A stretch of 9,404 nt of DNA, taken from contig JAZQJB010000010.1 in the NCBI GenBank assembly GCA_045541375.1, positions 1-9,404 on the forward strand, written 5' to 3'. The DNA comes from CAG-390 sp045541375 (GTDB lineage: Bacteria > Bacillota > Clostridia > Oscillospirales > CAG-272). Shown one piece after another: positions 1 to 6,884 of the stretch (position 1 is its first letter; every line of letters begins with the position of its first letter). Below the pieces are notes generated by a model. That model had not been told where the DNA came from. It ran no database searches and was given only the letters and a program-made list of their open reading frames with translations. Position numbers and translations under genes: made by a program.

Positions 1-1468
1 TAGAGCTGTCGGTATTGATGGTGATGCCCTCGAAGGTTACGGTAGCACCGTCAAAGCTGTAATCGCAGCCCTCGTAGGAGCCGTCGTCCTGAGTTGCAAC
101 TACGGTATCAACGCCGTTACCAACGATGGTAAGGGTCTTGCCCTGAGCGGAGTCGGGGATGATGAAGCTGCCGGAGCCGAGCTTGATGGTGGATGCGCCA
201 TCCTTGATAGCAGCATCGATGCCTGCCTCGGTGTGAACCTCGTAAACGCCGTCAACTACTGCATAGTCAACAACGGTAACCTTATCTACACCAGCGATAA
301 AATCGAGGGATGCAAGGTTCTCGGAGGTGATAAGAGTATCGCCGTAGTAGCAGTTATCAAGAACGATGTTGTTACGTGCGTCAATAACATAGCCCTCCTC
401 GAAGGTACAACCGGTGAAGGTGGCAGCATTGTAAGGACGGCAGTATGCATAGCCACTGCCCTCGCCGAAGAGACAGTTATCGAAGGTCACAGACTTGTGA
501 ACGTCGGAGAAGCTGGTCCAACCGTTAAGAGTGGAGTTCTTGATGGTTACGGAATACTCCTTGCTACCTGCATCGGAGTTGAAGGTATAAATTACGTCCT
601 CAAAGACAACGTTATCAATGAGAAGATCGGAGGTTGCGCCGGGCATGAAGATACCGCGCATTGCGCCGGAAACGGTAAGGTTCTTAATTACGCCACCGGT
701 GGTGGAGATAGCACAATCCCATGTGCCATTTGCGTTGGTAACGTTAACTTTGTTGCCGTTGCCGTTAAGAGTACCGCCGTTAACCTCGATACCGGTTGCG
801 CCGTAGCCGCTGTTAGATGCGGTCTCGCCTGCGCTGAAGTTGAAGTCCTCGGTAAGAGATACGTCGCCGCCCTTATCAAGCTTCTCTGAGAGGTCTGCTG
901 CATCGTCTGCGATGTTGGTGGTTTTTACGTTGCCCTGAACTGCCTCAACGGTGTACGCGAAGGTGCAGGACTTAGCAATGTACTCGTTGCCTGCCTCCTC
1001 GGGAAGAGTGATAACTACGGGAACTACGATATCAGCAGAGCCGGGAGCAAGCTTTGCCCAATCGGATCTCTTGGTTGCGCCACCGTACTCGGTGCCGTCG
1101 ATGCTGATCTTAAGACCGCTCCAAAGGCCGTCGTTGGAAACCATCTTAATAACGGTTCTGTAGCTGATGGTAACGGTGCTCTTGTTCGTAATTACGAGAT
1201 TGAAGGTAACGGTGTCACCGGGAACTACGTTCTCAAGGGTAACGGTGTTATTGGTCTCGTCGAACTGAGCCTTGGTCTCAGCGAGGTTGCCCTCGAGAGA
1301 GGAGGTGAGCTGGAAGTCCTTTGCAACAGCAACTACCTCGACGTTAGCGGCGCCAACGGATACGTCTACCTTGCTCTCGCTGGTGAAGAGCGCGAAGGTA
1401 GAGCCCGAGATAATGCTGAGGCAAAGTGCGATAGTGATTATCGCAGAAAGTAAAGCCTTCTTTTTCAT
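1..1468 (-). CDS. Secreted TasA-like/beta-helix surface protein, C-terminus beyond window (gene F)
   Basis: The reading frame is open from an ATG at 1468 to the left window edge, giving 489 residues without a stop, so the 3' end is missing. The start has an AAAGGA ribosome binding site (1478-1483) and a first stretch of KKK followed by a hydrophobic segment ending in STFALFTSES (residues 23-32), the TasA/camelysin type of signal peptide processed by SipW. Residues about 35-180 resemble a TasA-type beta sandwich: a PGDTVTFNL segment near 83-91 and the closing motif EEAGNEY...AYTVEAVQG near 157-179. From about residue 190 there are short beta-rung repeats with FDNCLF, FTGCTF and LDNCYY motifs spaced about 20 residues apart, typical of right-handed parallel beta-helices (pectin-lyase-like fold). 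It is a paralogue of the gene at 1630-3795. The likely role is an extracellular surface or adhesion protein. The ligand is unknown, and the fold is inferred from motifs. Confidence 0.88.
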   Translation of the reverse strand, partial: MKKKALLSAIITIALCLSIISGSTFALFTSESKVDVSVGAANVEVVAVAKDFQLTSSLEGNLAETKAQFDETNNTVTLENVVPGDTVTFNLVITNKSTVTISYRTVIKMVSNDGLWSGLKISIDGTEYGGATKRSDWAKLAPGSADIVVPVVITLPEEAGNEYIAKSCTFAYTVEAVQGNVKTTNIADDAADLSEKLDKGGDVSLTEDFNFSAGETASNSGYGATGIEVNGGTLNGNGNKVNVTNANGTWDCAISTTGGVIKNLTVSGAMRGIFMPGATSDLLIDNVVFEDVIYTFNSDAGSKEYSVTIKNSTLNGWTSFSDVHKSVTFDNCLFGEGSGYAYCRPYNAATFTGCTFEEGYVIDARNNIVLDNCYYGDTLITSENLASLDFIAGVDKVTVVDYAVVDGVYEVHTEAGIDAAIKDGASTIKLGSGSFIIPDSAQGKTLTIVGNGVDTVVATQDDGSYEGCDYSFDGATVTFEGITINTDSS

Positions 1469-1484
1469 TTCGGATTTTCCTTTC

Positions 1485-1503
1485 ATGCTTTGTCAAAAAG
1501 CAT
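1485..1503 (-). other. Hairpin next to the ribosome binding site of gene F
   Basis: ATGCTTT (1485-1491) and AAAGCAT (1497-1503) form a perfect 7-bp stem with a 5-nt loop. On the mRNA it ends two bases before the AAAGGA ribosome binding site at 1478-1483, so it may affect ribosome access or protect the 5' end of a processed message. The pairing is seen directly; the function is inferred. Confidence 0.5.
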
Positions 1504-1521
1504 CGGGGCGATTGTTTCCTA

Positions 1522-1552
1522 GGTGGCGCCCGTGCCCCCCGAGGGCGCCACC
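1522..1552 (-). other. GC-rich intergenic hairpin upstream of gene F
   Basis: GGTGGCGCCC (1522-1531) and GGGCGCCACC (1543-1552) pair perfectly over 10 bp with an 11-nt loop. No U-run follows on the minus strand, so this is not a standard intrinsic terminator. It could be an mRNA processing or stability element setting the relative output of genes E and F. Its upstream arm overlaps a short sequence also found before gene E (ACACGGGTGGCG on the minus strand). Confidence 0.6.
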
Positions 1553-1577
1553 CGTGTTAAATAAACTGTCTTTTCGC

Positions 1578-1623
1578 GCCGCCGGGCAAGCCCGGGGCGG
1601 CTTATAGCTTTATCAAAAGCCGC
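1578..1623 (-). other. Two mutually exclusive hairpins after the stop of gene E
   Basis: One stem pairs GCCGCCGGGC (1578-1587) with GCCCGGGGCGGC (1590-1601), with a two-base bulge. A second stem pairs GCGGCTT (1597-1603) with AAGCCGC (1617-1623). They share 1597-1601 and cannot form together. Neither is followed by a clear U-run on the minus strand. The layout resembles an attenuator-like switch or a 3'-end stabiliser between genes E and F. The function is inferred only. Confidence 0.45.
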
Positions 1624-1629
1624 GGATTA

Positions 1630-3795
1630 TTACTTTGCGATACCGGTCTTGGTGGTGCCGGTCTCATTTACCTCGGTATTATCGTCGCAGGAGATAAAGA
1701 CAACGCTCTCTACAGCGCCGTTAACCTTAACTACGTCAACGCCCGTAACGCTATCATCGGTGGGAGTCGCCTTAACTGCGTTGATGGTATTGTTCTGTGC
1801 ATTGATAGTAACGGAGGTGCTGGTGCTGGAGCTTACGCTGACAGCGGATGCAGTGGAAGAGGTGCACTCAAGGTTGAAGGTGCAGCCTATAAGATTGATA
1901 GTACCGGTAACGTAATTCTGTACGCAGATGGGAGCGGAGGAGGTGAGAGCAGTAAAGGTACAGTTCTCGAAGGTTGCCTCAAACTCACCGACCGTGCCCG
2001 AAAGTCCCTCGAAGAGAATCTGAGCGTTGGTAAAGGTGCAGTTCTTGAATACGATAACGGTCTTTGCACCCGTAACGGTAGCGCATACCTCTACGACGGT
2101 GCCAAGTCTGTTGGTAGAGGGACCGAAGGTGTTATTCTTCTTGTTGTAAGAGAAGTCAACGTCCTCGTATACTACGGTGCTGCCCTCCTCGGTGCTGGGT
2201 CTTACGTCAACGTGACCGTAGGTGCCGTTAACGACGTAGTCGCCGCCACTCATAGTGAGGTTTGCATTATTCTTAAGCTCGAGAGTTCCGCCTGCATTGA
2301 AGGCGTTGCCGTTAAGGTCGATAACGGTATCGTTAGTAATCTTGTTGCTGTAGGTAACGTCCTCGTCAAGCTTGAGGTTACCGCCGCCCGCGATAGCGCT
2401 GGATGCAGTACCTGCGGTTACGCTCTTTGCGTTAACGGTGTAGATACCGGTAGCATCGTCGTAGGTTGCGGTATATCCGGAAGCAAGGTTCTTCTCAACG
2501 GTATTATCGTTGTAGGTACCGCCCATAACGCTGACAACAGAGCCTGCACCCATGTAGTTCTGGAAGTTTGCGATGTTGTTGAAGTTAGCAGTATCAGCAA
2601 TAGGATCTCTGAAGTCGCCGCCCCAAATGGTTATATTACCGCCCCAAGGACAGATAACGCTCGCACCGGATACGCCCTCATACTCGTTAGTGAAGGTACC
2701 GCCGTAAATGGTTATGTCGGAGCCTGTCTTAGCAGCGAGAGTGTGAAGAGTGATATTTCTTGTGCCCGCAGCATTCGTGACCTTGAATTCACCGCCGTTA
2801 ATGACAGTCTTTCCGCTAAGATTAAGAGCGCCACGATCGGAGGTAACAGAGGTTCCCTCCTCGATGGTAAGAGAACCGGTCGAGCAAACTGCATATTCGG
2901 GATAACCCGCATCAGTCATAGCTGCACCGGTGATGCTAACGCCATCAAGAACAAGGCTGCCCTGGTTATCTATAACGGAGCCGCCGTTGACCGCATCGTT
3001 GGTGATAGAACCGCCGATGACGGTAAGGCTACCCTTGTTGGTGATAACCGCGCCGGTTGCCTTGTCATTCTTAGCAGTAATAGTCTTACCGTTAAGGTCG
3101 ATAACTGCTATGCTGTTTTCTGCGATCTCCATTGCGGTGTTCTCGTCGAGAACTACGTCCTCGTTAAGTACGATGTCGCCGCCCGAAAGGAGAGCCGCGC
3201 GAAGATCTGCCGCAGAGGAGACCTCGCTCTTGAAGAAGTCAACGCCGTTGCCCTGAACTGCCTCTACCTTGAAGGCGATAGCAGCGGACTTGCCGCGGTG
3301 CTCGTTGCCTGCATCGGTGGGAAGCTCAATGGATACGGGGATTACTCTCTCGGTATCAGCAGGATCATAGTCCCACTTCTTCCACTCGGAAACGCCGTTT
3401 GCAAGAGTTGCGCCGTCAGCGGTAGCAACGAGAACGCTATAGAGCTCGCCGCTTGCGATCCAGGAGACTCTGTACTGGATATTAACGTCGCTGTTGTTGG
3501 TTACGTAAAGGTTAAACTTAACCTTGTCACCGGGGGTAACCTTGTTAAGGAGAACCTCGCCGGTGGTCTCGTTATATTCAGCAGTACCGCCGTTTGCGAA
3601 GCTGTCGGTCTGACGAAGCTCGCCCATCGAGTAGAGCTCGATGTCGTCTACGTTCGCTACTACCTCAACGTTACCTGCCGTGATGGCAACGTTGACCTTG
3701 CTCTCGCTGGTGAAAAGCGCGAAGGTAGATCCGGAGATAATGCTAAGGCAAAGTGCGATAGTAAGTATCGCGGAGATTAAAGCCTTATTCTTCAT
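1630..3795 (-). CDS. Secreted TasA-like/beta-helix surface protein (gene E)
   Basis: This 721-residue protein starts at an ATG at 3795, preceded by AAAAGGA at a good distance. Residues 1-27 are a SipW-type signal peptide (KNK, a hydrophobic run, then STFALFTSES). Residues about 33-182 form a TasA-like domain, with TPGDKVKFNLYVTN (87-100) and DAGNEHRGKSAAIAFKVEAVQG (161-182) as its opening and closing strands. From about residue 195 to 700 there are many short rungs: IDLNGKTI, GGSITND, LDGVSI, IYGGTF, IWGGDF, VMGGTY, and later FKNCTFTN, FENCTFTA and LIGCTFNL. They fit a right-handed parallel beta-helix with Asn/Cys ladders. I see no LPXTG sorting motif or C-terminal membrane segment, so it is probably released or incorporated into fibres through its TasA-like part. 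The first ~100 nt are nearly identical to those of the neighbouring gene F, a sign of tandem duplication. The carbohydrate or protein ligand is unknown. Confidence 0.93.
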   Translation of the reverse strand: MKNKALISAILTIALCLSIISGSTFALFTSESKVNVAITAGNVEVVANVDDIELYSMGELRQTDSFANGGTAEYNETTGEVLLNKVTPGDKVKFNLYVTNNSDVNIQYRVSWIASGELYSVLVATADGATLANGVSEWKKWDYDPADTERVIPVSIELPTDAGNEHRGKSAAIAFKVEAVQGNGVDFFKSEVSSAADLRAALLSGGDIVLNEDVVLDENTAMEIAENSIAVIDLNGKTITAKNDKATGAVITNKGSLTVIGGSITNDAVNGGSVIDNQGSLVLDGVSITGAAMTDAGYPEYAVCSTGSLTIEEGTSVTSDRGALNLSGKTVINGGEFKVTNAAGTRNITLHTLAAKTGSDITIYGGTFTNEYEGVSGASVICPWGGNITIWGGDFRDPIADTANFNNIANFQNYMGAGSVVSVMGGTYNDNTVEKNLASGYTATYDDATGIYTVNAKSVTAGTASSAIAGGGNLKLDEDVTYSNKITNDTVIDLNGNAFNAGGTLELKNNANLTMSGGDYVVNGTYGHVDVRPSTEEGSTVVYEDVDFSYNKKNNTFGPSTNRLGTVVEVCATVTGAKTVIVFKNCTFTNAQILFEGLSGTVGEFEATFENCTFTALTSSAPICVQNYVTGTINLIGCTFNLECTSSTASAVSVSSSTSTSVTINAQNNTINAVKATPTDDSVTGVDVVKVNGAVESVVFISCDDNTEVNETGTTKTGIAK

Positions 3796-3821
3796 TACTT
3801 TTATCCTTTTCTTATGTAAAC

Positions 3822-3867
3822 TTGGGCTTTTATACGGACGGAGGGCGATTTAAGCCCAAAGGTCGCC
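3822..3867 (-). other. Crossing inverted repeats (possible pseudoknot) in the D-E gap
   Basis: TTGGGCTT (3822-3829) pairs with AAGCCCAA (3852-3859), and GGCGA (3844-3848), inside that loop, pairs with TCGCC (3863-3867) outside it. The two pairings cross as in an H-type pseudoknot, or they alternate. The element lies in the roughly 97-bp gap before gene E, next to the ACACGGGTGGCG stretch shared with the E-F gap. No intrinsic terminator is seen here. A TTGACA at 3873-3878 (minus strand) could be a -35 box, but no convincing -10 lies at the right distance. Confidence 0.4.
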
Positions 3868-3892
3868 ACCCGTGTCAAGTTTTTGATCAGTT

Positions 3893-4552
3893 TTACGCGG
3901 TAGCCTGAGTTGCGGTTACAACGAGGTCGAACACTGCGGTCTGACCCTGTGCCTTGTTGTTGCTCATCGCGGTCTCGCCGGCGGCAAGATCCTTGTTGTA
4001 CTCAACGTCGTCGATGAAATCAACTCTGATGCTGAAGGTCTCGGGAGCTGCACCCGCCTTCATCTTACCCGCAGAAATCGAGAGTCCGCTCGCAAGCTCG
4101 CTGAGCTTCTTTACGGTCTTGGTTCCGTCGGAATGAGTGATAGTTACCTGAAGCTGATCGGTCAGATCGTTCGCACCACTTATGAGCGATACGGTAACGC
4201 TGTAGTTAAATGCAACGTTGCTATTCTCGCCGTGTGCGATCTGCATCTCTGCGTCGAAGTAGCTGCCGGGGACGATCTGAATATCCTTGGAGTCGATTCC
4301 AAACACGTTCTCTCCCGTGATCTTCGAGAAGTCTTCTGTAGCGGCAACAGTCTTGGTCTCAAGCTCACCGTCCTTATTAAGTACGCTGTACTCAAGGTTG
4401 GTTCTAGTTAGCGTGACGTCCAGATTGCCAGCCTTCAAATGATTGCCTACCGATACGGAATCGGTAAAGAGCGCGTAGGTCATACCGACTATGAGCGACA
4501 TGCAGAGCAGGATCACCGAGCAGGATACAAGTAATGCTCTTTTCTTTTTCAC
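3893..4552 (-). CDS. TasA/CalY-like secreted subunit (gene D)
   Basis: The protein has 219 residues when started at the GTG at 4552. An in-frame ATG at 4570 exists, but the AAAGGAG ribosome binding site lies just inside it and sits 8 nt before the GTG. The GTG start also yields the family's usual KKKRALL N-terminus, so I prefer it. The signal peptide is a hydrophobic run (about 6-25) followed by TYALFTDSV (25-33), the SipW processing region. AGNLDVTLT (41-49), PGSYFDAEM (95-103) and AQGQTAVFDLVVTATQ (201-216) are hallmark strands of the TasA/camelysin beta-sandwich. Its length is close to that of camelysin/CalY and a little below B. subtilis TasA. It is probably secreted and may form or cap fibres on the cell surface. 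Camelysin has been described as a metalloprotease, but I see no zinc-binding motif here, so I call it structural by inference. Confidence 0.9.
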   Translation of the reverse strand: MKKKRALLVSCSVILLCMSLIVGMTYALFTDSVSVGNHLKAGNLDVTLTRTNLEYSVLNKDGELETKTVAATEDFSKITGENVFGIDSKDIQIVPGSYFDAEMQIAHGENSNVAFNYSVTVSLISGANDLTDQLQVTITHSDGTKTVKKLSELASGLSISAGKMKAGAAPETFSIRVDFIDDVEYNKDLAAGETAMSNNKAQGQTAVFDLVVTATQATA

Positions 4553-4581
4553 TTTCCATTCTCCTTTCATACAGATTTTTT

Positions 4582-4611
4582 ATTGAAAGCTGCGCTCGCA
4601 GCGATTTCAAT
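4582..4611 (-). other. Strong hairpin over the stop of gene C, before gene D
   Basis: ATTGAAA (4582-4588) plus GCTGCG (4589-4594) pair with CGCAGC (4597-4602) plus TTTCAAT (4605-4611): 13 bp with a two-base bulge. It overlaps the TGA stop of gene C (4607-4609). On the message it is followed by an A-rich stretch, not U's, so it is not a terminator. It probably acts as an intercistronic stability or processing element. Confidence 0.6.
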
Positions 4612-5185
4612 CTCTTAAAATGATTACCGTGCCACCCGTCAGCTCGATCATCTTGATCGCCTGGATAGAGTAGCTCTCAGATTTTACAATAAGCGGCTTC
4701 GTAAGTATTCCGTCGGCGAGGACCTTAAGCCTTCCGACCTTAGCGGATATCATTCCGCGCTCCTTAAGTGCCGCGAGCGTGACTATATCGTACGGCTCGA
4801 AGGCGCGGTCTATATCTCCGATATTGATTATTCCCTGCTTGCCCGTACCTGCACCGCCGTCGTAGCGCGCGGCGCTCATTGCAAGCTCGGAGGAGATCAT
4901 CTCCTCTGCCTCCTCGGCATCGATGTGGTCGACCGGGGCGGGCAGCTCCACAGGCTCGGGCTCAGGCTCGGGCTCTATTATGAGAATCGGCTCGGGCTCA
5001 GGCTCAGGGATAGGCTCCGGGATGGGGTCGGGCTCAGGCACGATGAATACGTCCTCACAGGTGACGGATGCCGCCGCTCTCCTCCTTGCCGCCATCTCAA
5101 CGATCACCTCAACGGTTACGAAGCATATCGTTCCGATAGCAAGGATCGAGGCTAAAACGAGGTAGATAATTATCGTAACGTACAT
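4607..5185 (-). CDS. Membrane-anchored protein with Pro-Glu linker and uL15-like domain (gene C)
   Basis: The ATG at 5185 follows AAAGG eight bases upstream and lies 18 bp after the stop of gene B. The 192-residue protein has one N-terminal membrane helix (about 3-29) followed by ARRR, which predicts the rest to be cytoplasmic. Residues 48-80 are a PEPDPIPEP-type linker. Residues about 115-190 resemble the C-terminal half of ribosomal protein uL15 (L15): GIINIGDIDRAF, then LAALKERGMISAKVGRLKVL, ADGILTKPLIVK, and a final IKMIELTGGTVIIL. Compare L15 in Bacillus, with its NLDKL...LLETGVI...VKILGNGKL.KKLTVKA...EAAGGTAEVI. The Gly/Arg-rich rRNA-binding N-terminus of L15 is replaced by the membrane anchor and linker, so this is not the housekeeping L15. 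Its position between the signal peptidase and the TasA-like genes suggests a part in synthesis or export of the surface proteins, perhaps by contacting the ribosome or a binding partner. That role is inference. Confidence 0.85.
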   Translation of the reverse strand: MYVTIIIYLVLASILAIGTICFVTVEVIVEMAARRRAAASVTCEDVFIVPEPDPIPEPIPEPEPEPILIIEPEPEPEPVELPAPVDHIDAEEAEEMISSELAMSAARYDGGAGTGKQGIINIGDIDRAFEPYDIVTLAALKERGMISAKVGRLKVLADGILTKPLIVKSESYSIQAIKMIELTGGTVIILRD

Positions 5186-5203
5186 ACCTTTTACCTTTAA
5201 TAT

Positions 5204-6340
5204 TTAATTTGACGCCGCGGCATCGAATTCCTTAAGCTTCTTTGCGCGGTAATAGTAGGTGCTCTTTGCCATACCGTTCTGCTTACACCACTCGTCAACG
5301 CTGAGTCCCGATGCCATACACGCATCTACGTCAGCCTTCCACTTAGCCATCTTCGCGTCCAAGGTGACGCTTGCAGGCGCTGTGGGTGCCTCCGGGATGG
5401 GCTCTGAGATGCTCTCGGGCGCCTCGGGTGCTGTGACGGCGGGCTCCACTATGGGAGCGGGTGCAGGCTCTGCGTATGTGGGATCTGTCGGCGTGGGCGC
5501 AGACTCCGCGTATATGGGTGCGGGCTCTGATGCCGTAGCGGTGGCTACGGGGGATGCGACGGGTGCTACGACCGCGACGGGCTCGGGCACAACGCCGGGA
5601 GCATCCATGCTCCTGCCGCTCTCAAGCTCGGCAAGTCTGCGGCGAAGCTCGCGCAGCTCGTCATCCTGCTTCTCCGTCTTCTCTTGCTCCCGTTTCCTCT
5701 TCTCGGCGTTGTATATCCCGACGATCTTTAGGACCTCGAGCAAGATAATAATAAAACACGGCAGCATTACGATCAGGATCATTCCGACCGGCTTTTTAAG
5801 CAGGCTGACCAAAAGGCCCGGGAAATACGCCTGAGTACGTACCTTTCCTATAACGTAATTAGGGCTGTTTGTGTTAGAGGTGTCGATCACCTGGGTCAAA
5901 AGGCCTGTTTCAGAGCTCTTGTTATCACCGACGAGCTCTATGACGTAGCCGCCGGTGCTCTTCTCTCCTATGTACGAGATACGGTGAGTGATCGTGACCT
6001 GGTTCGTATAAACGTATCTGAACGTAAGGACGTCGCCGACCTTAAGCTGGGAATACCATTTATCCGCCGCCTCTTCGTCCTCGGGGACGAGCTCCACGAA
6101 GATCATCGAGTTCAGGGGTATGCTCTTTATCTCATAGCCCGAAACGTCGGTGAGATCACATTGCGCCATCGAGTCTGAGGTAACAACCCTCATTTGATAG
6201 CCAAATAAATTTGCCGCTCCGTCGGCATCCTTTTTTGAAAACGCGGTGATGATGACTGCGAAAACGCAGAGTGCAAGGAATGTGTAAAGCAACACGTTCG
6301 CTACTACTCCGCCGATCTTCTTCAGCAGGGTCTTGTTCAT
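5204..6340 (-). CDS. sipW: SipW-like signal peptidase I with C-terminal IS66-TnpA-like helix-turn-helix (gene B)
   Basis: A GTG at 6352 overlaps the previous stop by 4 bp (GTGA), but GAGG stands 6 bases before the ATG at 6340, so I take that as the start (378 residues; numbers below count from the GTG, subtract 4). The catalytic part is the ER/SipW type: TSDSM with Ser61 as nucleophile, ITHRI with His123 in place of the bacterial lysine, and VGDN with Asp143. Membrane helices lie at about 15-37 and 175-212, so the active site is outside and the C-terminus inside. The tail is far longer than in B. subtilis SipW (190 residues). It has a charged coiled coil (214-247), a Pro/Ala/Glu linker (250-328) and residues 335-376 resembling the helix-turn-helix of IS66-family TnpA (W...DACMASGLSVDEWCKQNG...TYYYRAKKLKEF). 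The likely substrates are the ALFT-type precursors encoded downstream. The protease call is strong; DNA binding by the tail is inferred. Confidence 0.9.
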   Translation of the reverse strand: MNKTLLKKIGGVVANVLLYTFLALCVFAVIITAFSKKDADGAANLFGYQMRVVTSDSMAQCDLTDVSGYEIKSIPLNSMIFVELVPEDEEAADKWYSQLKVGDVLTFRYVYTNQVTITHRISYIGEKSTGGYVIELVGDNKSSETGLLTQVIDTSNTNSPNYVIGKVRTQAYFPGLLVSLLKKPVGMILIVMLPCFIIILLEVLKIVGIYNAEKRKREQEKTEKQDDELRELRRRLAELESGRSMDAPGVVPEPVAVVAPVASPVATATASEPAPIYAESAPTPTDPTYAEPAPAPIVEPAVTAPEAPESISEPIPEAPTAPASVTLDAKMAKWKADVDACMASGLSVDEWCKQNGMAKSTYYYRAKKLKEFDAAASN

Positions 6341-6348
6341 AAACGTCC

Positions 6349-6843
6349 TCACTTGTTATTCGCCGTTATACGCAGCTCGAATACTGCCTCGGCATTTTGT
6401 GCTTCGTTTCCAACCTCCTCGGGGAGGTAATAGGTTACTTCTACTATGCTGTCCTTGCCTGTCTCAAGGTCAAGGCTGAGTCTCGTGCCGTCCTCATCGA
6501 GCAGCTCCGACATGAGCTCTTCATAAATCACTTCTCCGTCGAACTCGAGCCTCGCGTAAGCGAACTCCTTCAAGGGGCTCTCCCCCTTCTCGGAAAACGC
6601 AAGCTCAACGCCGTATCTGACGCCTGCCTCGCCTGCCAGCTTCACCGTATACTTGCACTCCTCGCCGGGAATTAGCGCAAGATCCTTGAACTCGATCACG
6701 CTATCGGTCTCGTCGCTGAGATCGACGTTTATTACCCTTCTGCCCGCGGCATACATGTGCGCAAGTATAGAAAGGATAACTCCGATGAGTACCATTGCCG
6801 ACAGAACAAGAAGCAGCACCTGCATAAATTTTCTCTTTGTCAC
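6349..6843 (-). CDS. Small membrane-anchored TasA-fold-like protein (gene A)
   Basis: This is the first gene of the operon. It starts at a GTG at 6843 with an excellent AAGGAGG (6850-6856) six bases upstream, and encodes 164 residues. TKRK followed by a hydrophobic segment (7-29) indicates an N-in anchor or uncleaved signal, with the rest outside. Unlike the other family members here it lacks the ALFT cleavage box. The body has the strand pattern of TasA-type domains: FKDLALIPGEECKYTVKL (52-69), LEFDGEVIYEEL (99-110), LDLETGKDSIVEVTYYLPEEVGNEAQNAEAVFELRITAN (124-162). The last part matches the PE..GNE.Q....F.L...A ending of the other three proteins. Its stop overlaps the upstream alternative GTG of gene B. 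By context it may be a membrane-bound anchor, minor subunit or assembly partner (the position TapA holds in Bacillus), but no TapA sequence similarity is recognised. Confidence 0.82.
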   Translation of the reverse strand: MTKRKFMQVLLLVLSAMVLIGVILSILAHMYAAGRRVINVDLSDETDSVIEFKDLALIPGEECKYTVKLAGEAGVRYGVELAFSEKGESPLKEFAYARLEFDGEVIYEELMSELLDEDGTRLSLDLETGKDSIVEVTYYLPEEVGNEAQNAEAVFELRITANNK

Positions 6844-6884
6844 GTGCTTCCTCCTTCTTGGGATGATAAATATTCAATTGTCTT

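Noticed and set aside
233..889. 218-codon plus-strand open frame opposite gene F
   Set aside because: Same reason: it is the antisense of the beta-helix region of gene F and has no start signals.
2212..3780. 522-codon plus-strand open frame opposite gene E
   Set aside because: It is a shadow of the minus-strand gene: no ribosome binding site, no recognisable domain, Cys/Val/Gly-rich composition explained by reading beta-helix codons backwards. The minus strand has a signal peptide and clear domains.
3861..3892. T-box riboswitch suggested by ACGGGTGGCG before genes E and F
   Set aside because: There is no specifier stem, no terminator/antiterminator pair with a U-run, and the downstream genes are not tRNA- or amino-acid-related.
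4940..5040. Short tandem repeats (GGCTCGGGCTCA type) as a DNA repeat array or CRISPR
   Set aside because: They are the codons of the Pro-Glu linker in gene C, with no spacers. No CRISPR-like array occurs in the window.
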